A DNA stretch of 28,649 bases from Ruminococcaceae bacterium UBA2854 (lineage in GTDB: Bacteria; Bacillota; Clostridia; Oscillospirales; Acutalibacteraceae). The position numbers and the translations under genes were made by a program. Shown here in pieces: positions 7,564-16,185 of this stretch. Each line of letters opens with the position of its first letter. The first letter of the stretch is position 1. The notes under the pieces were generated by a model. That model did no database searches. It was given only the letters and a program-made list of their open reading frames with translations, and was not told the DNA's origin. The stretch is from the NCBI GenBank assembly GCA_002350765.1, contig DEFK01000026.1, positions 1 through 28,649 on the forward strand, written 5' to 3'.

Positions 7564-9000
7564 ATGTCGAAGTTTAAAGAAACCCTGAAAAACCCGTCAA
7601 AGTTCAGGTTAAGCTATTTAATAGTCCTGTTCTTCTGTAATATAGCGTTTGTTCAGATCCCCGCGTATGTTTGTCTTGTCTTTCTGTTTATCTGGGGAGT
7701 ATATTTAGTATTCTATAAGATATTTAAAGATAATTGCTTCGACAGGTTACGTTTCGGACTATGGATAGTGTTATTCCTGGGCGTGAATCTTCTTACTATG
7801 CTTATTAATATTACATCGAGTTTTTTAAGCTTCGGATATAATGTTGTAATGCTGCTGCATATAAGTATATGCTTCTTTATATTTTATGGTATACATACCG
7901 AAAAGGGTTTTAACCCGAGAGCGGAATTATATAAGGTTTGTAAATTCGTGATTTACGCTACCTCGATACTTGGCTCAATCGGATTCGCTTTAATGATGAT
8001 GGGCGTAAGATTCGAGTGGATGTGGATTAAATTTATTATCTTTGAGAACAGATACACAGGCGTTTATATCAACCCGAATATCCTCGGATTTATTTCGGTT
8101 GTTTCGATAGTATGCTGTCATCTTGTAATGAAGCCCGATTTCCTTATTAAGGCTAAACGTACAAGAGTCAGCAGGATATGGATCGCGATATGCTTATCCG
8201 TTGATTTGTTCTCGCTGATTCTATGCGACTCTAACGCGTCGTTTACGCTTTTTGTATGTTATGTAATTTTCACATTGGTATTTATATATTTCTCAAGCTC
8301 CGCGAGAATGAAAAAACGTCAGTTTTTTATAAAGACAGTCGCGGTGCTGATCGCGGCGGTGTACGTTGTTTTCGCCGCGTTTATGGTAAGATCTGTTTGT
8401 CAGCGAGGCTTTTCCCAGCTTGTAAAGTCAAGCAGGGTCGATAAAAAGGTCGTAGTAGCGATTAACGAAAAAACAAACGAGGAAGCTATTACCTTTACCC
8501 ACGAGAATAAAAATATAGACAGCGGACGTTTAAAGCTTATCAGAGAAAGCTTTGAGCTGTTTAAAATATCTCCCGTATTCGGAATAAGCAACGGTAATAT
8601 TATCGAGTACAGCCAGAAATACCTAAACGGCACCCTTGATCTTAGTTACCATAACAGCGATATACATAACGGATATCTGACGACTTTGGTATCGACGGGT
8701 ATTGTCGGATTTTTGATATTCGCGATATGGGGACTGAAATTCGGAAAGCATATTGTGGTTAACCTGTTTAAACGGCAAAACGCGGGTTCGCAGGATATAC
8801 TGCCGTGTCTGTTTGCTTTTTGCTGCGGATATCTGGTGTACTCGCTGTTTGAAAAAGCGCTGCTTTATGACATCAGCTTTATGGTAATGTGGTTCTGGTA
8901 TATGCTGGGAATGACGAGCATTTACCTTAATAAGTACGAACCGCTTATGGGCGAGCATTATATGCTGAGAAAACATCGTATTCCAAGGCATTTAATTTAG
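7564..9000 (+). CDS. O-antigen ligase/polymerase-type polytopic membrane protein
   Basis: 478 residues with about eleven predicted membrane segments. A large exposed loop lies at about residues 278-365, and the last three segments are at about 369-450. The loop contains SGRLKLIRESFELFKISPVFG and, at its end, HNSDIHNGYLTTLVSTGIVGF. That Arg-rich then H-N-x-Y/L pattern is typical of the Wzy_C (O-antigen ligase/polymerase) superfamily, which joins lipid-linked repeat units outside the membrane. AAGGAGG at 7549-7555 precedes the ATG. It follows the sugar transferase, and the pair ends in a strong terminator. In this Gram-positive setting it is more likely a repeat-unit polymerase or wall-glycan ligase than an LPS ligase. 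Flippase and glycosyltransferase genes are not alongside. Confidence 0.8.
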   Translation: MSKFKETLKNPSKFRLSYLIVLFFCNIAFVQIPAYVCLVFLFIWGVYLVFYKIFKDNCFDRLRFGLWIVLFLGVNLLTMLINITSSFLSFGYNVVMLLHISICFFIFYGIHTEKGFNPRAELYKVCKFVIYATSILGSIGFALMMMGVRFEWMWIKFIIFENRYTGVYINPNILGFISVVSIVCCHLVMKPDFLIKAKRTRVSRIWIAICLSVDLFSLILCDSNASFTLFVCYVIFTLVFIYFSSSARMKKRQFFIKTVAVLIAAVYVVFAAFMVRSVCQRGFSQLVKSSRVDKKVVVAINEKTNEEAITFTHENKNIDSGRLKLIRESFELFKISPVFGISNGNIIEYSQKYLNGTLDLSYHNSDIHNGYLTTLVSTGIVGFLIFAIWGLKFGKHIVVNLFKRQNAGSQDILPCLFAFCCGYLVYSLFEKALLYDISFMVMWFWYMLGMTSIYLNKYEPLMGEHYMLRKHRIPRHLI

Positions 9001-9036
9001 ATATTTGCTATTGTAAAAATTCATATTTTGATTTAT

Positions 9037-9071
9037 AATATATCGTAAGGTTACTTACGATATATTTTTTT
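9037..9071 (+). terminator. intrinsic terminator after the polysaccharide genes
   Basis: A 13-base-pair perfect stem: arms 9037-9049 and 9054-9066 (AATATATCGTAAG and its complement), GTTA tetraloop, followed by T residues to 9071. It ends 37 bases after the stop codon at 9000. Confidence 0.9.
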
Positions 9072-9117
9072 ACTTATATCTGAATATATTCTGTAAATAA
9101 TAATATCGGTGATGTAT

Positions 9118-9591
9118 ATGAAGTTTTATATTAAACGTGATAAAACAGTCGGCGAAAGCCTGTTTGTTATATTTGACGAGCAGGGCAAGGAAAAATATTA
9201 TGTAACGGGTTCAAAAAACACCTGTCATATATCCGACATAAGCGGTCGTGTTGTAGTTAAAATCCACAGACTGCCTTTGCCCGCGTTAAAGGCGTTCTCG
9301 ATTTCATCGGGAAACTACAATATTAAATTTTTTGTTAATACAAGCTCAAAAACCCCGTCGTGCTATTTCTACGGCAATTCGTGGCTTATAAGAGGGGATA
9401 TCGTTACGAATATATTCGATATTATTGATTCGGATAATTCTCTTGTAGCGGGCCATAGGATAAGCTTCAGCGAGAATAAGTGCTACGAGCTTAACGTAAC
9501 AAATGACAGAAACATCTTATTCTGCCTTGCTGTATCAATATGCGTTGATATTGAAGCTAAGGTTGACAATCCTACTTTACAAACAGTATAA
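9118..9591 (+). CDS. LURP-one-related (tubby C-like) family protein
   Basis: 157 residues from the preferred start. The layout resembles the LOR fold: MKFYIKRDK at the start, a FVIFDEQGKEKYYV strand pair, HISDISGRVVVKIHR, then the YGNSWLIRGDIVTNIFDIIDS and RISFSENKCYELNV strands. This matches the beta-barrel proteins related to phospholipid scramblases and plant LURP-one, whose bacterial role is unknown. There is no signal peptide or membrane span. Start choice: GGTGAT (9109-9114) fits the ATG at 9118; in-frame GTG 9109 and ATG 9112 lie within that site. I see no strong promoter between the terminator at 9071 and the start. The Lrp gene starts 24 bases after the stop, so they may share a transcript. 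Confidence 0.65.
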   Translation: MKFYIKRDKTVGESLFVIFDEQGKEKYYVTGSKNTCHISDISGRVVVKIHRLPLPALKAFSISSGNYNIKFFVNTSSKTPSCYFYGNSWLIRGDIVTNIFDIIDSDNSLVAGHRISFSENKCYELNVTNDRNILFCLAVSICVDIEAKVDNPTLQTV

Positions 9592-9615
9592 TAAAAAAAC
9601 CAAATGGAGGTTACT

Positions 9616-10095
9616 ATGGATAAATTACTTGAAATACTAAGCGAAAACAGCAGTTTTAATTCTAAAGAGCTCTCTCTTATGCTGGGAGAACCCGAGGATT
9701 ATATAAACGCTCAGATAAAAGAATACGAGCAGAGCGGCGTTATTAAAGGCTACCAGGCTATTGTGGACTGGGAGAAAGTTCCCGACGCGGGCGTAACCGC
9801 GATAATCGAGCTCAAGGTTACTCCGCAGAAAGAAAAGGGCTTTGACGAAATCGCCAAGCGTATTATGGCTTTTGAGGAAGTCAGCTCGATGTACTTAATG
9901 GCGGGAGCGTTCGATTTTTCCGTTATGGTAAAAGGCGCTACCATGCAGGAAGTCGCTTCCTTTGTAGCGCGTAAAATCTCGTGCGTTGAGGGAATTAACG
10001 CTACAGCTACGCACTTTATGCTGAAAACATATAAAGTCGGCGGTTTAAGCTTAGTTGACGAAGATGAACCCGACGGGAGGAGTATGATCCTGTGA
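9616..10095 (+). CDS. Lrp/AsnC-family transcription regulator, AlaR-like
   Basis: 159 residues, the usual Lrp/AsnC size. A winged helix DNA-binding domain (about residues 1-55, with the SFNSKELSLMLG helix region) is joined to a RAM ligand-binding domain (about 60-140) containing TAIIELKVTP and YLMAGAFDFSVMVKG. The TGGAGG at 9605-9610 selects the ATG at 9616 over the in-frame ATG at 9604. Its TGA overlaps the GTG start of the aminotransferase (GTGA), so the two are translationally coupled. The same pairing exists in Bacillus subtilis as YugG/YugH (AlaR-AlaT, alanine transaminase and its regulator), which suggests this protein senses an amino acid and controls the downstream gene. That role is inference from context. 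Confidence 0.9.
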   Translation: MDKLLEILSENSSFNSKELSLMLGEPEDYINAQIKEYEQSGVIKGYQAIVDWEKVPDAGVTAIIELKVTPQKEKGFDEIAKRIMAFEEVSSMYLMAGAFDFSVMVKGATMQEVASFVARKISCVEGINATATHFMLKTYKVGGLSLVDEDEPDGRSMIL

Positions 10096-11279
10096 TAGAT
10101 TATCAGAATTTTTTAAATGATAAAATTAAACAGGTTAAGCCCTCAGGAATAAGAAAGTTTTTCGATATAGCCGTAGAGATGGATAACGTAATATCCCTCT
10201 CGATAGGCGAGCCTGATTTCCAGACTCCGTGGCATATCCGCCAGGCGGGTATCAAATCGCTCGAGAAAGGAAAGACCTGGTATACGCCGAATAAAGGTTT
10301 TATCGAGCTTAGAAAAGAAATTTGCAATTATTATAAAAGACGTTTTAATCTTTCTTATAACGCCGAGGATGAAGTCCTTGTAACGGTCGGCGGAAGCGAG
10401 GCTATTGATTTAGTGCTTAGAACTCTTGTCAACAGGGGTGACGAGGTGCTGATTCCCGAGCCCGCGTTTGTATGCTATAAACCTCTTACATATATGTCGG
10501 GCGGTAAACCTGTTATAATCGAAACAAAAGCCGAAAATAATTTCAGACTTACTAAGGAAGAGCTTGAAAACGCCGTAACGGATAAAACAAAGATTTTGGT
10601 ATTACCGTTCCCGAATAACCCCACGGGCGCTGTAATGGAACGCGCTGATTTGGAAGCTATCGCGGAAGTAATTATTAAGAACGACTTGATCGTAGTTTCC
10701 GACGAGATTTACGGCGAGCTTACCTACGGTAACAAAAACCACGTCAGTATCGCTGAAATTGACGGTATGAAGGAGAGAACCGTTGTAATAAGCGGTTTCT
10801 CCAAGGCTTACGCGATGACAGGCTGGCGTTTAGGCTATGCCTTAGGACCTAAGGAGATAGTAGGACAGATAACGAAACTCCACCAGTACGGAATAATGTC
10901 CTCGCCGACTACTGCCCAGTACGCGGCTATTGAGGCGCTTAGAAACGGCGACCACGACGTTGAGGAAATGAGAAGCGACTACGATATAAGACGCCGCCTT
11001 ATTGTCGGCAAGCTTAACGAAATCGGGCTTACCTGCTTTGAACCTCTCGGAGCTTTTTACGCTTTCCCGTGTATAAAGTCAACTGGGCTATCCAGCGAGG
11101 AATTCGCTACCCGTCTTGTTAAGGAGAAAAGAATCGCCGTTGTACCCGGAACAGCCTTCGGCGAATCGGGAGAGGGATTTGTGCGTATATCCTATGCTCA
11201 GTCGCTTAAAAATATAAAAATAGCTTTAAAACGAATTGAAGAATTTGTTGAGGAACTGAAAAATGAAAGTAAAGGTTAA
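10092..11279 (+). CDS. class I/II aminotransferase, AlaT-like
   Basis: 395 residues, full length for fold-type I PLP aminotransferases. The PLP-lysine motif is SGFSKAYAMTGWRLGY with K238. PFPNNPTGAVM and SDEIYGELTYG bind the cofactor ring, and FVRISYA holds the substrate-carboxylate arginine R365. Members exchange amino groups between alanine, aspartate or aromatic amino acids and 2-oxoglutarate or pyruvate. Adjacency to an Lrp-type regulator makes alanine transaminase the best guess, but sequence alone does not fix the substrate. The GTG start at 10092 has GGGAGGAG at 10075-10082 and overlaps the regulator's stop. Its 3' end overlaps ispE by 17 bases, so it belongs to one operon with both neighbours. 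Confidence 0.9.
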   Translation: MIDYQNFLNDKIKQVKPSGIRKFFDIAVEMDNVISLSIGEPDFQTPWHIRQAGIKSLEKGKTWYTPNKGFIELRKEICNYYKRRFNLSYNAEDEVLVTVGGSEAIDLVLRTLVNRGDEVLIPEPAFVCYKPLTYMSGGKPVIIETKAENNFRLTKEELENAVTDKTKILVLPFPNNPTGAVMERADLEAIAEVIIKNDLIVVSDEIYGELTYGNKNHVSIAEIDGMKERTVVISGFSKAYAMTGWRLGYALGPKEIVGQITKLHQYGIMSSPTTAQYAAIEALRNGDHDVEEMRSDYDIRRRLIVGKLNEIGLTCFEPLGAFYAFPCIKSTGLSSEEFATRLVKEKRIAVVPGTAFGESGEGFVRISYAQSLKNIKIALKRIEEFVEELKNESKG

Positions 11280-12135
11280 AGCACCTGCTAAAATAAATCT
11301 TTCCCTGGATGTTTTAAGACGCAGAGCTGACGGCTACCATGACGTCAGTATGGTAATGCAGGCGGTAAGTCTTTACGATTATATTACCGTTGAAACAACC
11401 GAAAACGGCGGTATAGAAATTCTCTGCGATTACGAGGGAGTTCCCTGTAACGAGAAAAATATCGCGTATAAATGTGCCGAAGCGTTCTTCAATTATACCA
11501 AAACTGAAAACACGGGCATCAGAATCACGATTGATAAAAATATTCCCACCCAGGCTGGGCTTGCGGGAGGAAGCGCGGACGGAGCGGCTGTTATAATCGC
11601 TCTCAATAAGCTGTTTTCTACATACCTTAAAGAAAGCGAGCTATGCGAAATCGGCTCAAAAATCGGCGCGGATATCCCGTTCTGTATAGTAGGCGGTACT
11701 CGTCTTGCGAGCGGCACAGGTACTGATTTAAAGAAAATGGTCAGTATGCCGAAATGTGATATTGTTATCTGTAAGCCCGAGTTCAGCGTAAGTACGGCTG
11801 AGGCGTATTCGAGAATAGACAGCGCGAATCTGAGCCACCCCGAGTTTACCGCGGAAATGGTAAGAGCTGTTTACGCCAGGGACATTTATATGGTGACGTC
11901 CTCAATGCTAAATGATTTTGAAATAGCGCTTGATTTAGAGCCTATTAACGAGATTAAGAAAATTATGCTGAAAAATAAGGCGCTCGGCGCTTGTATGAGC
12001 GGATCGGGTTCGGCTGTATTCTCAGTTTTCAACAATCGCAAAAAAGCCGAGAAATGTGTTGATAAGTTAAAAGAAACTTACGATTACGTGTTCTTGTGCG
12101 AGCCTGTTAAGAGCGGTTGCGAAGTAATTGATTAA
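11263..12135 (+). CDS. ispE: 4-diphosphocytidyl-2-C-methyl-D-erythritol kinase
   Basis: 290 residues, normal for IspE, a GHMP-superfamily kinase. It phosphorylates CDP-methylerythritol at the 2-hydroxyl in the MEP route to isopentenyl diphosphate, supplying quinone and undecaprenyl lipid precursors. APAKINLSLDV carries the conserved K10. PTQAGLAGGSADGAA (residues about 95-108) is the ATP phosphate-binding loop. GADIPFCIVGG has the catalytic aspartate D137. GACMSGSGSAVF near residue 245 is the third GHMP motif. It overlaps the aminotransferase end by 17 bases, with GAGGA upstream as the ribosome site, so it depends on the same transcript. A hairpin follows before spoIIR. Confidence 0.96.
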   Translation: MKVKVKAPAKINLSLDVLRRRADGYHDVSMVMQAVSLYDYITVETTENGGIEILCDYEGVPCNEKNIAYKCAEAFFNYTKTENTGIRITIDKNIPTQAGLAGGSADGAAVIIALNKLFSTYLKESELCEIGSKIGADIPFCIVGGTRLASGTGTDLKKMVSMPKCDIVICKPEFSVSTAEAYSRIDSANLSHPEFTAEMVRAVYARDIYMVTSSMLNDFEIALDLEPINEIKKIMLKNKALGACMSGSGSAVFSVFNNRKKAEKCVDKLKETYDYVFLCEPVKSGCEVID

Positions 12136-12140
12136 ATTAT

Positions 12141-12187
12141 AAAAACCTGTCAATAATTCTGGTACACAGAATTAAGGCAGGTTTTTT
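12141..12187 (+). terminator. hairpin terminator of the ispE operon, abutting the spoIIR start
   Basis: Outer stem AAAAACCTG (12141-12149) with CAGGTTTTT (12178-12186), inner stem AATTCT (12155-12160) with AGAATT (12168-12173), ending in TTTTTT two bases before the spoIIR ATG at 12190. The only Shine-Dalgarno-like bases for spoIIR (AAGGCAGG, 12174-12181) lie in the descending side. Confidence 0.75.
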
Positions 12188-12189
12188 AT

Positions 12190-12783
12190 ATGAAAAATAT
12201 TATTAAATCCGTTTGTATCTCCACGATTATATGTATAATCATCTCGATGATACCGTTTAACGCGCAGTGTAAGAATATCAGTGGCGAGGTTTTCAGACTT
12301 CATATTCTCGCTAATTCCGACTCTGAATCCGACCAGGCTTTAAAGCTTAAAGTCAGGGATAAGGTCTTGGAATACACCGAAAGTATTTACTTAAAAGCTC
12401 GAAATAAAGATGAGGCGGAAAGATTAACGGCAAATAATCTCCAGTCTATAGCGAATACAGCGAAGAACGAAATAGTAAGAAACGGTTATAATTATCCTGT
12501 AAAAGCTGAAATAAAGCATATGTATTTTAATACGAGATACTACGACAAGGTTACTATGCCTTCGGGCTTTTACAATGCGTTGCGTATAACGATCGGAAAA
12601 GGAGAAGGTCATAACTGGTGGTGTGTTATGTATCCGTCAATGTGCGTCGGTTCGAGTACGGATTATAATTCTTTAAAAGAAAATACTGGCGATGACGAGT
12701 ATAATATTATGACAGGTAATGACTACGAGTTTAAATTTAAGGCAGTAGAATATTTTGAAAAAATCTGTTCTTTTTTCTCTTAG
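12190..12783 (+). CDS. spoIIR: stage II sporulation protein R
   Basis: 197 residues. SpoIIR is made in the forespore, secreted across the septum, and triggers SpoIIGA to process pro-sigma-E in the mother cell. A signal peptide with a hydrophobic core spans residues about 5-24. The mature part shows FRLHILANSDSESDQALKLKVRD (about 35-57), the family's best-known motif, and further on TMPSGFYNALRITIGKGEGHNWWCVMYPSMC (about 120-150), equally diagnostic. The start is the ATG at 12190 immediately after the terminator hairpin. A sigma-F promoter was not identified by eye. Its presence implies an endospore-forming organism. addB follows 63 bases downstream. Confidence 0.93.
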   Translation: MKNIIKSVCISTIICIIISMIPFNAQCKNISGEVFRLHILANSDSESDQALKLKVRDKVLEYTESIYLKARNKDEAERLTANNLQSIANTAKNEIVRNGYNYPVKAEIKHMYFNTRYYDKVTMPSGFYNALRITIGKGEGHNWWCVMYPSMCVGSSTDYNSLKENTGDDEYNIMTGNDYEFKFKAVEYFEKICSFFS

Positions 12784-12786
12784 CAC

Positions 12787-12815
12787 CATTTATGGGACAT
12801 CTGTTGTGTTACAAT
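12787..12815 (+). promoter_or_regulatory. possible extended -10 promoter of addBA
   Basis: TACAAT (12810-12815) preceded by TGT, about 32 bases before the addB ATG. The -35 region (CATTTA, 12787-12792) is poor, so this rests on the extended -10. Confidence 0.4.
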
Positions 12816-12846
12816 ATAGAAGAAATAATAAAAAGGAAGTGTAATT

Positions 12847-15800
12847 ATGCTTCAATTTATCCTTGGAAAAAGCGGCAGCGGTAAAACCGCGAAAGCCGTA
12901 GATATAATATCGGAAAAGCGTAGAAACGGCGATAAAAAGCTCCTTATGCTTGTACCTGACCAGAGCTCGTTTGAAACGGAAACAGCTTTTTTAGAAGCCT
13001 TAGGGCCTAAGCTTTCGAGAGATGTGCTTGTTTTCGGCTTTTCGAGATTATGCAATTATGTTTTTAATAATACTGGTAATATCCCCGAGAACGTGATTGA
13101 TGACGGTATCCGCAGAATTATTATGAGCAGAGCTATCGAGGAAACCTCGGACAGCATGGAAATGTTCACCTCTTCAAAAACCCGTAAATCGGTTTTAGAA
13201 CTTATGATATCCTCTCTAAAGGAATTTAAAAAGGACAATATAAGCCCTGATATGCTCGAGACCGCCGCCGAGAAAATAGATAACGATACCCTGAAAAAGA
13301 AGCTTTGCGAAACCGCGCTTGTTCTAAACGCGTATGAGGCTTTACTAGAGAAGTCGTATATCGACCCCTTAGAGAGTCTTAACAGGCTAAAGGATATTCT
13401 CGAAAGTGAAAGATTATTCGAGGGCTATACAGTTGTAGTAGATTCTTTTTCACGTTTTACATACCAACAGCTCGATATTATAAGACTTCTTATGGTTCAG
13501 AGCAAGGATTTTTACATCGCGCTCAATCTCGATGTAAACGACAAGCACAACGAAATTTTTGAAACAACAAACCGTACATATAAGCTTGTAAAAAGCATAG
13601 CCGAGAATAACGGGATAGACGTTAAACCTGATTTGGTATTTGATAAGTTTTTGCGTTCCGACAAGGAAGATATTTCCTTTTTAGAAAAAAACATTTTCAG
13701 AATAAATAATAATAGATTCGAAAAATCAGCCGACGATATAGAAACCTATACAGCCTTTGATATTTACGACGAGGTGAATTTTGCGGCGCGTAAAATCAGA
13801 AGCCTAGTTGTGAACAAAAACTATAATTATAAGGATATAGTTGTAATAACACGCGATATTTCCAAATACAGCGGTGTGCTTGATACCGCGCTCGAAAAAT
13901 ACGATATTCCTTATTTTATGGATGTTCCGAAAGATATATTTACCCAACCTGTTATATGGTTTGTATCGGGTTTAATTGAAACGGCTTTAAGCAATTTCGA
14001 CAAGGATATTCTCCTCTCTACGCTGAAAACAGGTCTGTTTAAGCTGACTGATACGCAGATTGCCGATTTTGAAAACTATATATATGTATGGAATATCGAC
14101 CGTTCCGATTTTAAAAAGGAGTTTAAGAATAACCCCTCGGGATTCGATACCTTAAACAGCTCGGATATAGAAAAACTAAAGGAAATCGAGAATACCAGAG
14201 CCTATATTATAAATCCGATACTTGATTTTATAAATAATTGTAAGGGTAAAAAAGGTACTGAAATCTCTAAGGCTTTATACAAGCTTATGAACGATTTTGA
14301 GATAGAGAGTTTAGTTGATACGCTCTACGATAAGCTCGAAAGCGAAGGCTTGGTGTTCGAGGCTAATGAGCAGGTAAGAGTGTATAATCTTATTATTGAA
14401 ACCCTTGAAAAGCTTTCGGCGGTTTTAACCGATAAAGAAATCAGCCTGAAGAAGTATAAGGAATATCTCGACTATAAGCTCTCCGATATTAAGCTTGCCG
14501 ATATTCCGAGATACCAGGATGAGATAAGTGTCGCCGAAGCTGACCGCGCGCTGTTAAGCGGTTCTAAGGCTGTGTTTATTCTTGGCGCTGTTGACGGATT
14601 ATTTCCTCTTATCCCTAAAACATCGGGGGTGTTCTCCGAAACCGAACGGCGTATTCTTATAGAAAACAATCTTCCGCTTACCGACAGCCTTGAACAGCTC
14701 TCAAGTCACGAGAAATATCTTATTTACTGCGTTTTATCCTCAGCCTCGGAAAAGATATTTGTATCTACATATACCTCCGACTTTACGGGCGAAAACTTTG
14801 AACCGTCCGTGATTTATAACGATATTGTAAGTCTGTTTCCGAATAGAAAACACAGCGTATACTCCGATTTTAACGAGGGTACGCAGCTGTATTCAAAACA
14901 GCAGGCGTTCGAGTATCTTTCTAAAAACATTAATCTTAACAATGAATACATAAACGCGCTGAAAAGCTATTATAAATCCGACGCGGATTATTGCGATACT
15001 CTTGAAAAAATAGAGAACGCTCTGAAGAATAAACCTTTTAAAATAGAGGATAAAGAAATCAGCGAGAAACTCTTTAGAAAAAATATGAGCGTTTCAGCCT
15101 CCCAGATTGAGAAGTATAATCTATGTCCTTTCCAGTATTTTTGTAATTACGGGCTTAGAGCCAAGGAGCGTAGACAGGCTTCTATAGACAGTATTCAGTT
15201 CGGTAATATCGTACATTATTTCCTTGAGAAATTTCTTAAAAAGAATAATAAAGAAGCGCTCAATAGCCTTTCCGACGAAAGTATTAAAGAGTCAATAGAC
15301 AGTATTCTTCTTGAATATGCCGAGGAAACCTTCGGCGGATTGGAGGATAAAACTGATAGTTTTATAGCGATTTTTGAAAGGCTGAAAATTAATATATTCG
15401 CGCTTATTAAGGAGCTTGTCCGCCAGCTTATGTACTCGGATTTTATTCCCGCGGATTTTGAGCTGAGTATTGGAGATAACGGCGATATTCCACCGTATAA
15501 GCTCGATATCGACGACAGCCGAAGCGTAAGCGTTAAGGGCTTTGTTGACAGAGTCGATACCTACGATAAAAACGATGAGGAAAGCTATATCCGTATTGTC
15601 GATTATAAAACAGGCAATAAACAGTTTAAGCTTTACGAAATTCTGTACGGTATAAATCTGCAAATGCTTTTATACCTGCGTTGCGTAATAGAGAACGGTA
15701 AGGACTATTATAAAAAAGACTTGATTCCCGCTGGTATACTTTATATGCCGTCGGCGGCTAAGGATATAGACGGCGATAAATATACTACGTCCGAAAGCAT

Positions 15801-16185
15801 TACAGCCCAGCTTGATAAGGATTTCCGTATGAACGGACTGGTGCTGAATGATAAAGAGGTTTTGGAGCATATGGACAGGCTCGGAAAGTTTATTAAGCTT
15901 TCTAAGAAGGTTGAGGACGGAAAGTATTCCGATACTCTTGCCTCATCCGAACAGTTCAATATAATCTTTAAGCATCTCGACGACACCGTAAAGAGTATGG
16001 GAAAAGAGCTATTAAATGGAAATATCGAGGCTGTACCCGTTAAGGGTATAGTGGACGGCTGCGCTTATTGTCCTTACGACAGCGTATGTCTGCATACGTA
16101 CGAGGACGACTATAAATTCAGAAGCGACGCTACCGCTAAGCAAGTGTACAATAAACTCGGGGAAGGAGATGAAACGGATGCCTGA
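12847..16185 (+). CDS. addB: ATP-dependent helicase/deoxyribonuclease subunit B
   Basis: 1112 residues, somewhat shorter than the usual 1150-1170. With AddA it forms the firmicute counterpart of RecBCD, resecting double-strand ends up to Chi and loading RecA. The N-terminal Walker A is GKSGSGKT (7-14), and VPDQSSFETE follows as in the family. GAVDGLFP lies mid-protein. The C-terminal nuclease has RIVDYKTG (D919, K921). The iron-sulfur cluster ligands are all present: C760 in NLCPFQYFC and C1072, C1075, C1081 in CAYCPYDSVC (C-x2-C-x5-C). AAGGAAGTG precedes the ATG. Its stop overlaps the addA start by 8 bases. No key residue is missing. Confidence 0.96.
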   Translation: MLQFILGKSGSGKTAKAVDIISEKRRNGDKKLLMLVPDQSSFETETAFLEALGPKLSRDVLVFGFSRLCNYVFNNTGNIPENVIDDGIRRIIMSRAIEETSDSMEMFTSSKTRKSVLELMISSLKEFKKDNISPDMLETAAEKIDNDTLKKKLCETALVLNAYEALLEKSYIDPLESLNRLKDILESERLFEGYTVVVDSFSRFTYQQLDIIRLLMVQSKDFYIALNLDVNDKHNEIFETTNRTYKLVKSIAENNGIDVKPDLVFDKFLRSDKEDISFLEKNIFRINNNRFEKSADDIETYTAFDIYDEVNFAARKIRSLVVNKNYNYKDIVVITRDISKYSGVLDTALEKYDIPYFMDVPKDIFTQPVIWFVSGLIETALSNFDKDILLSTLKTGLFKLTDTQIADFENYIYVWNIDRSDFKKEFKNNPSGFDTLNSSDIEKLKEIENTRAYIINPILDFINNCKGKKGTEISKALYKLMNDFEIESLVDTLYDKLESEGLVFEANEQVRVYNLIIETLEKLSAVLTDKEISLKKYKEYLDYKLSDIKLADIPRYQDEISVAEADRALLSGSKAVFILGAVDGLFPLIPKTSGVFSETERRILIENNLPLTDSLEQLSSHEKYLIYCVLSSASEKIFVSTYTSDFTGENFEPSVIYNDIVSLFPNRKHSVYSDFNEGTQLYSKQQAFEYLSKNINLNNEYINALKSYYKSDADYCDTLEKIENALKNKPFKIEDKEISEKLFRKNMSVSASQIEKYNLCPFQYFCNYGLRAKERRQASIDSIQFGNIVHYFLEKFLKKNNKEALNSLSDESIKESIDSILLEYAEETFGGLEDKTDSFIAIFERLKINIFALIKELVRQLMYSDFIPADFELSIGDNGDIPPYKLDIDDSRSVSVKGFVDRVDTYDKNDEESYIRIVDYKTGNKQFKLYEILYGINLQMLLYLRCVIENGKDYYKKDLIPAGILYMPSAAKDIDGDKYTTSESITAQLDKDFRMNGLVLNDKEVLEHMDRLGKFIKLSKKVEDGKYSDTLASSEQFNIIFKHLDDTVKSMGKELLNGNIEAVPVKGIVDGCAYCPYDSVCLHTYEDDYKFRSDATAKQVYNKLGEGDETDA

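Noticed and set aside
4480..12187. Shared CAGGTT/AACCTG bases in the groEL hairpin, the 6S RNA and the ispE hairpin
   Set aside because: The matches are short and sit inside different structures, so chance and GC-pairing needs explain them better than a dispersed repeat.
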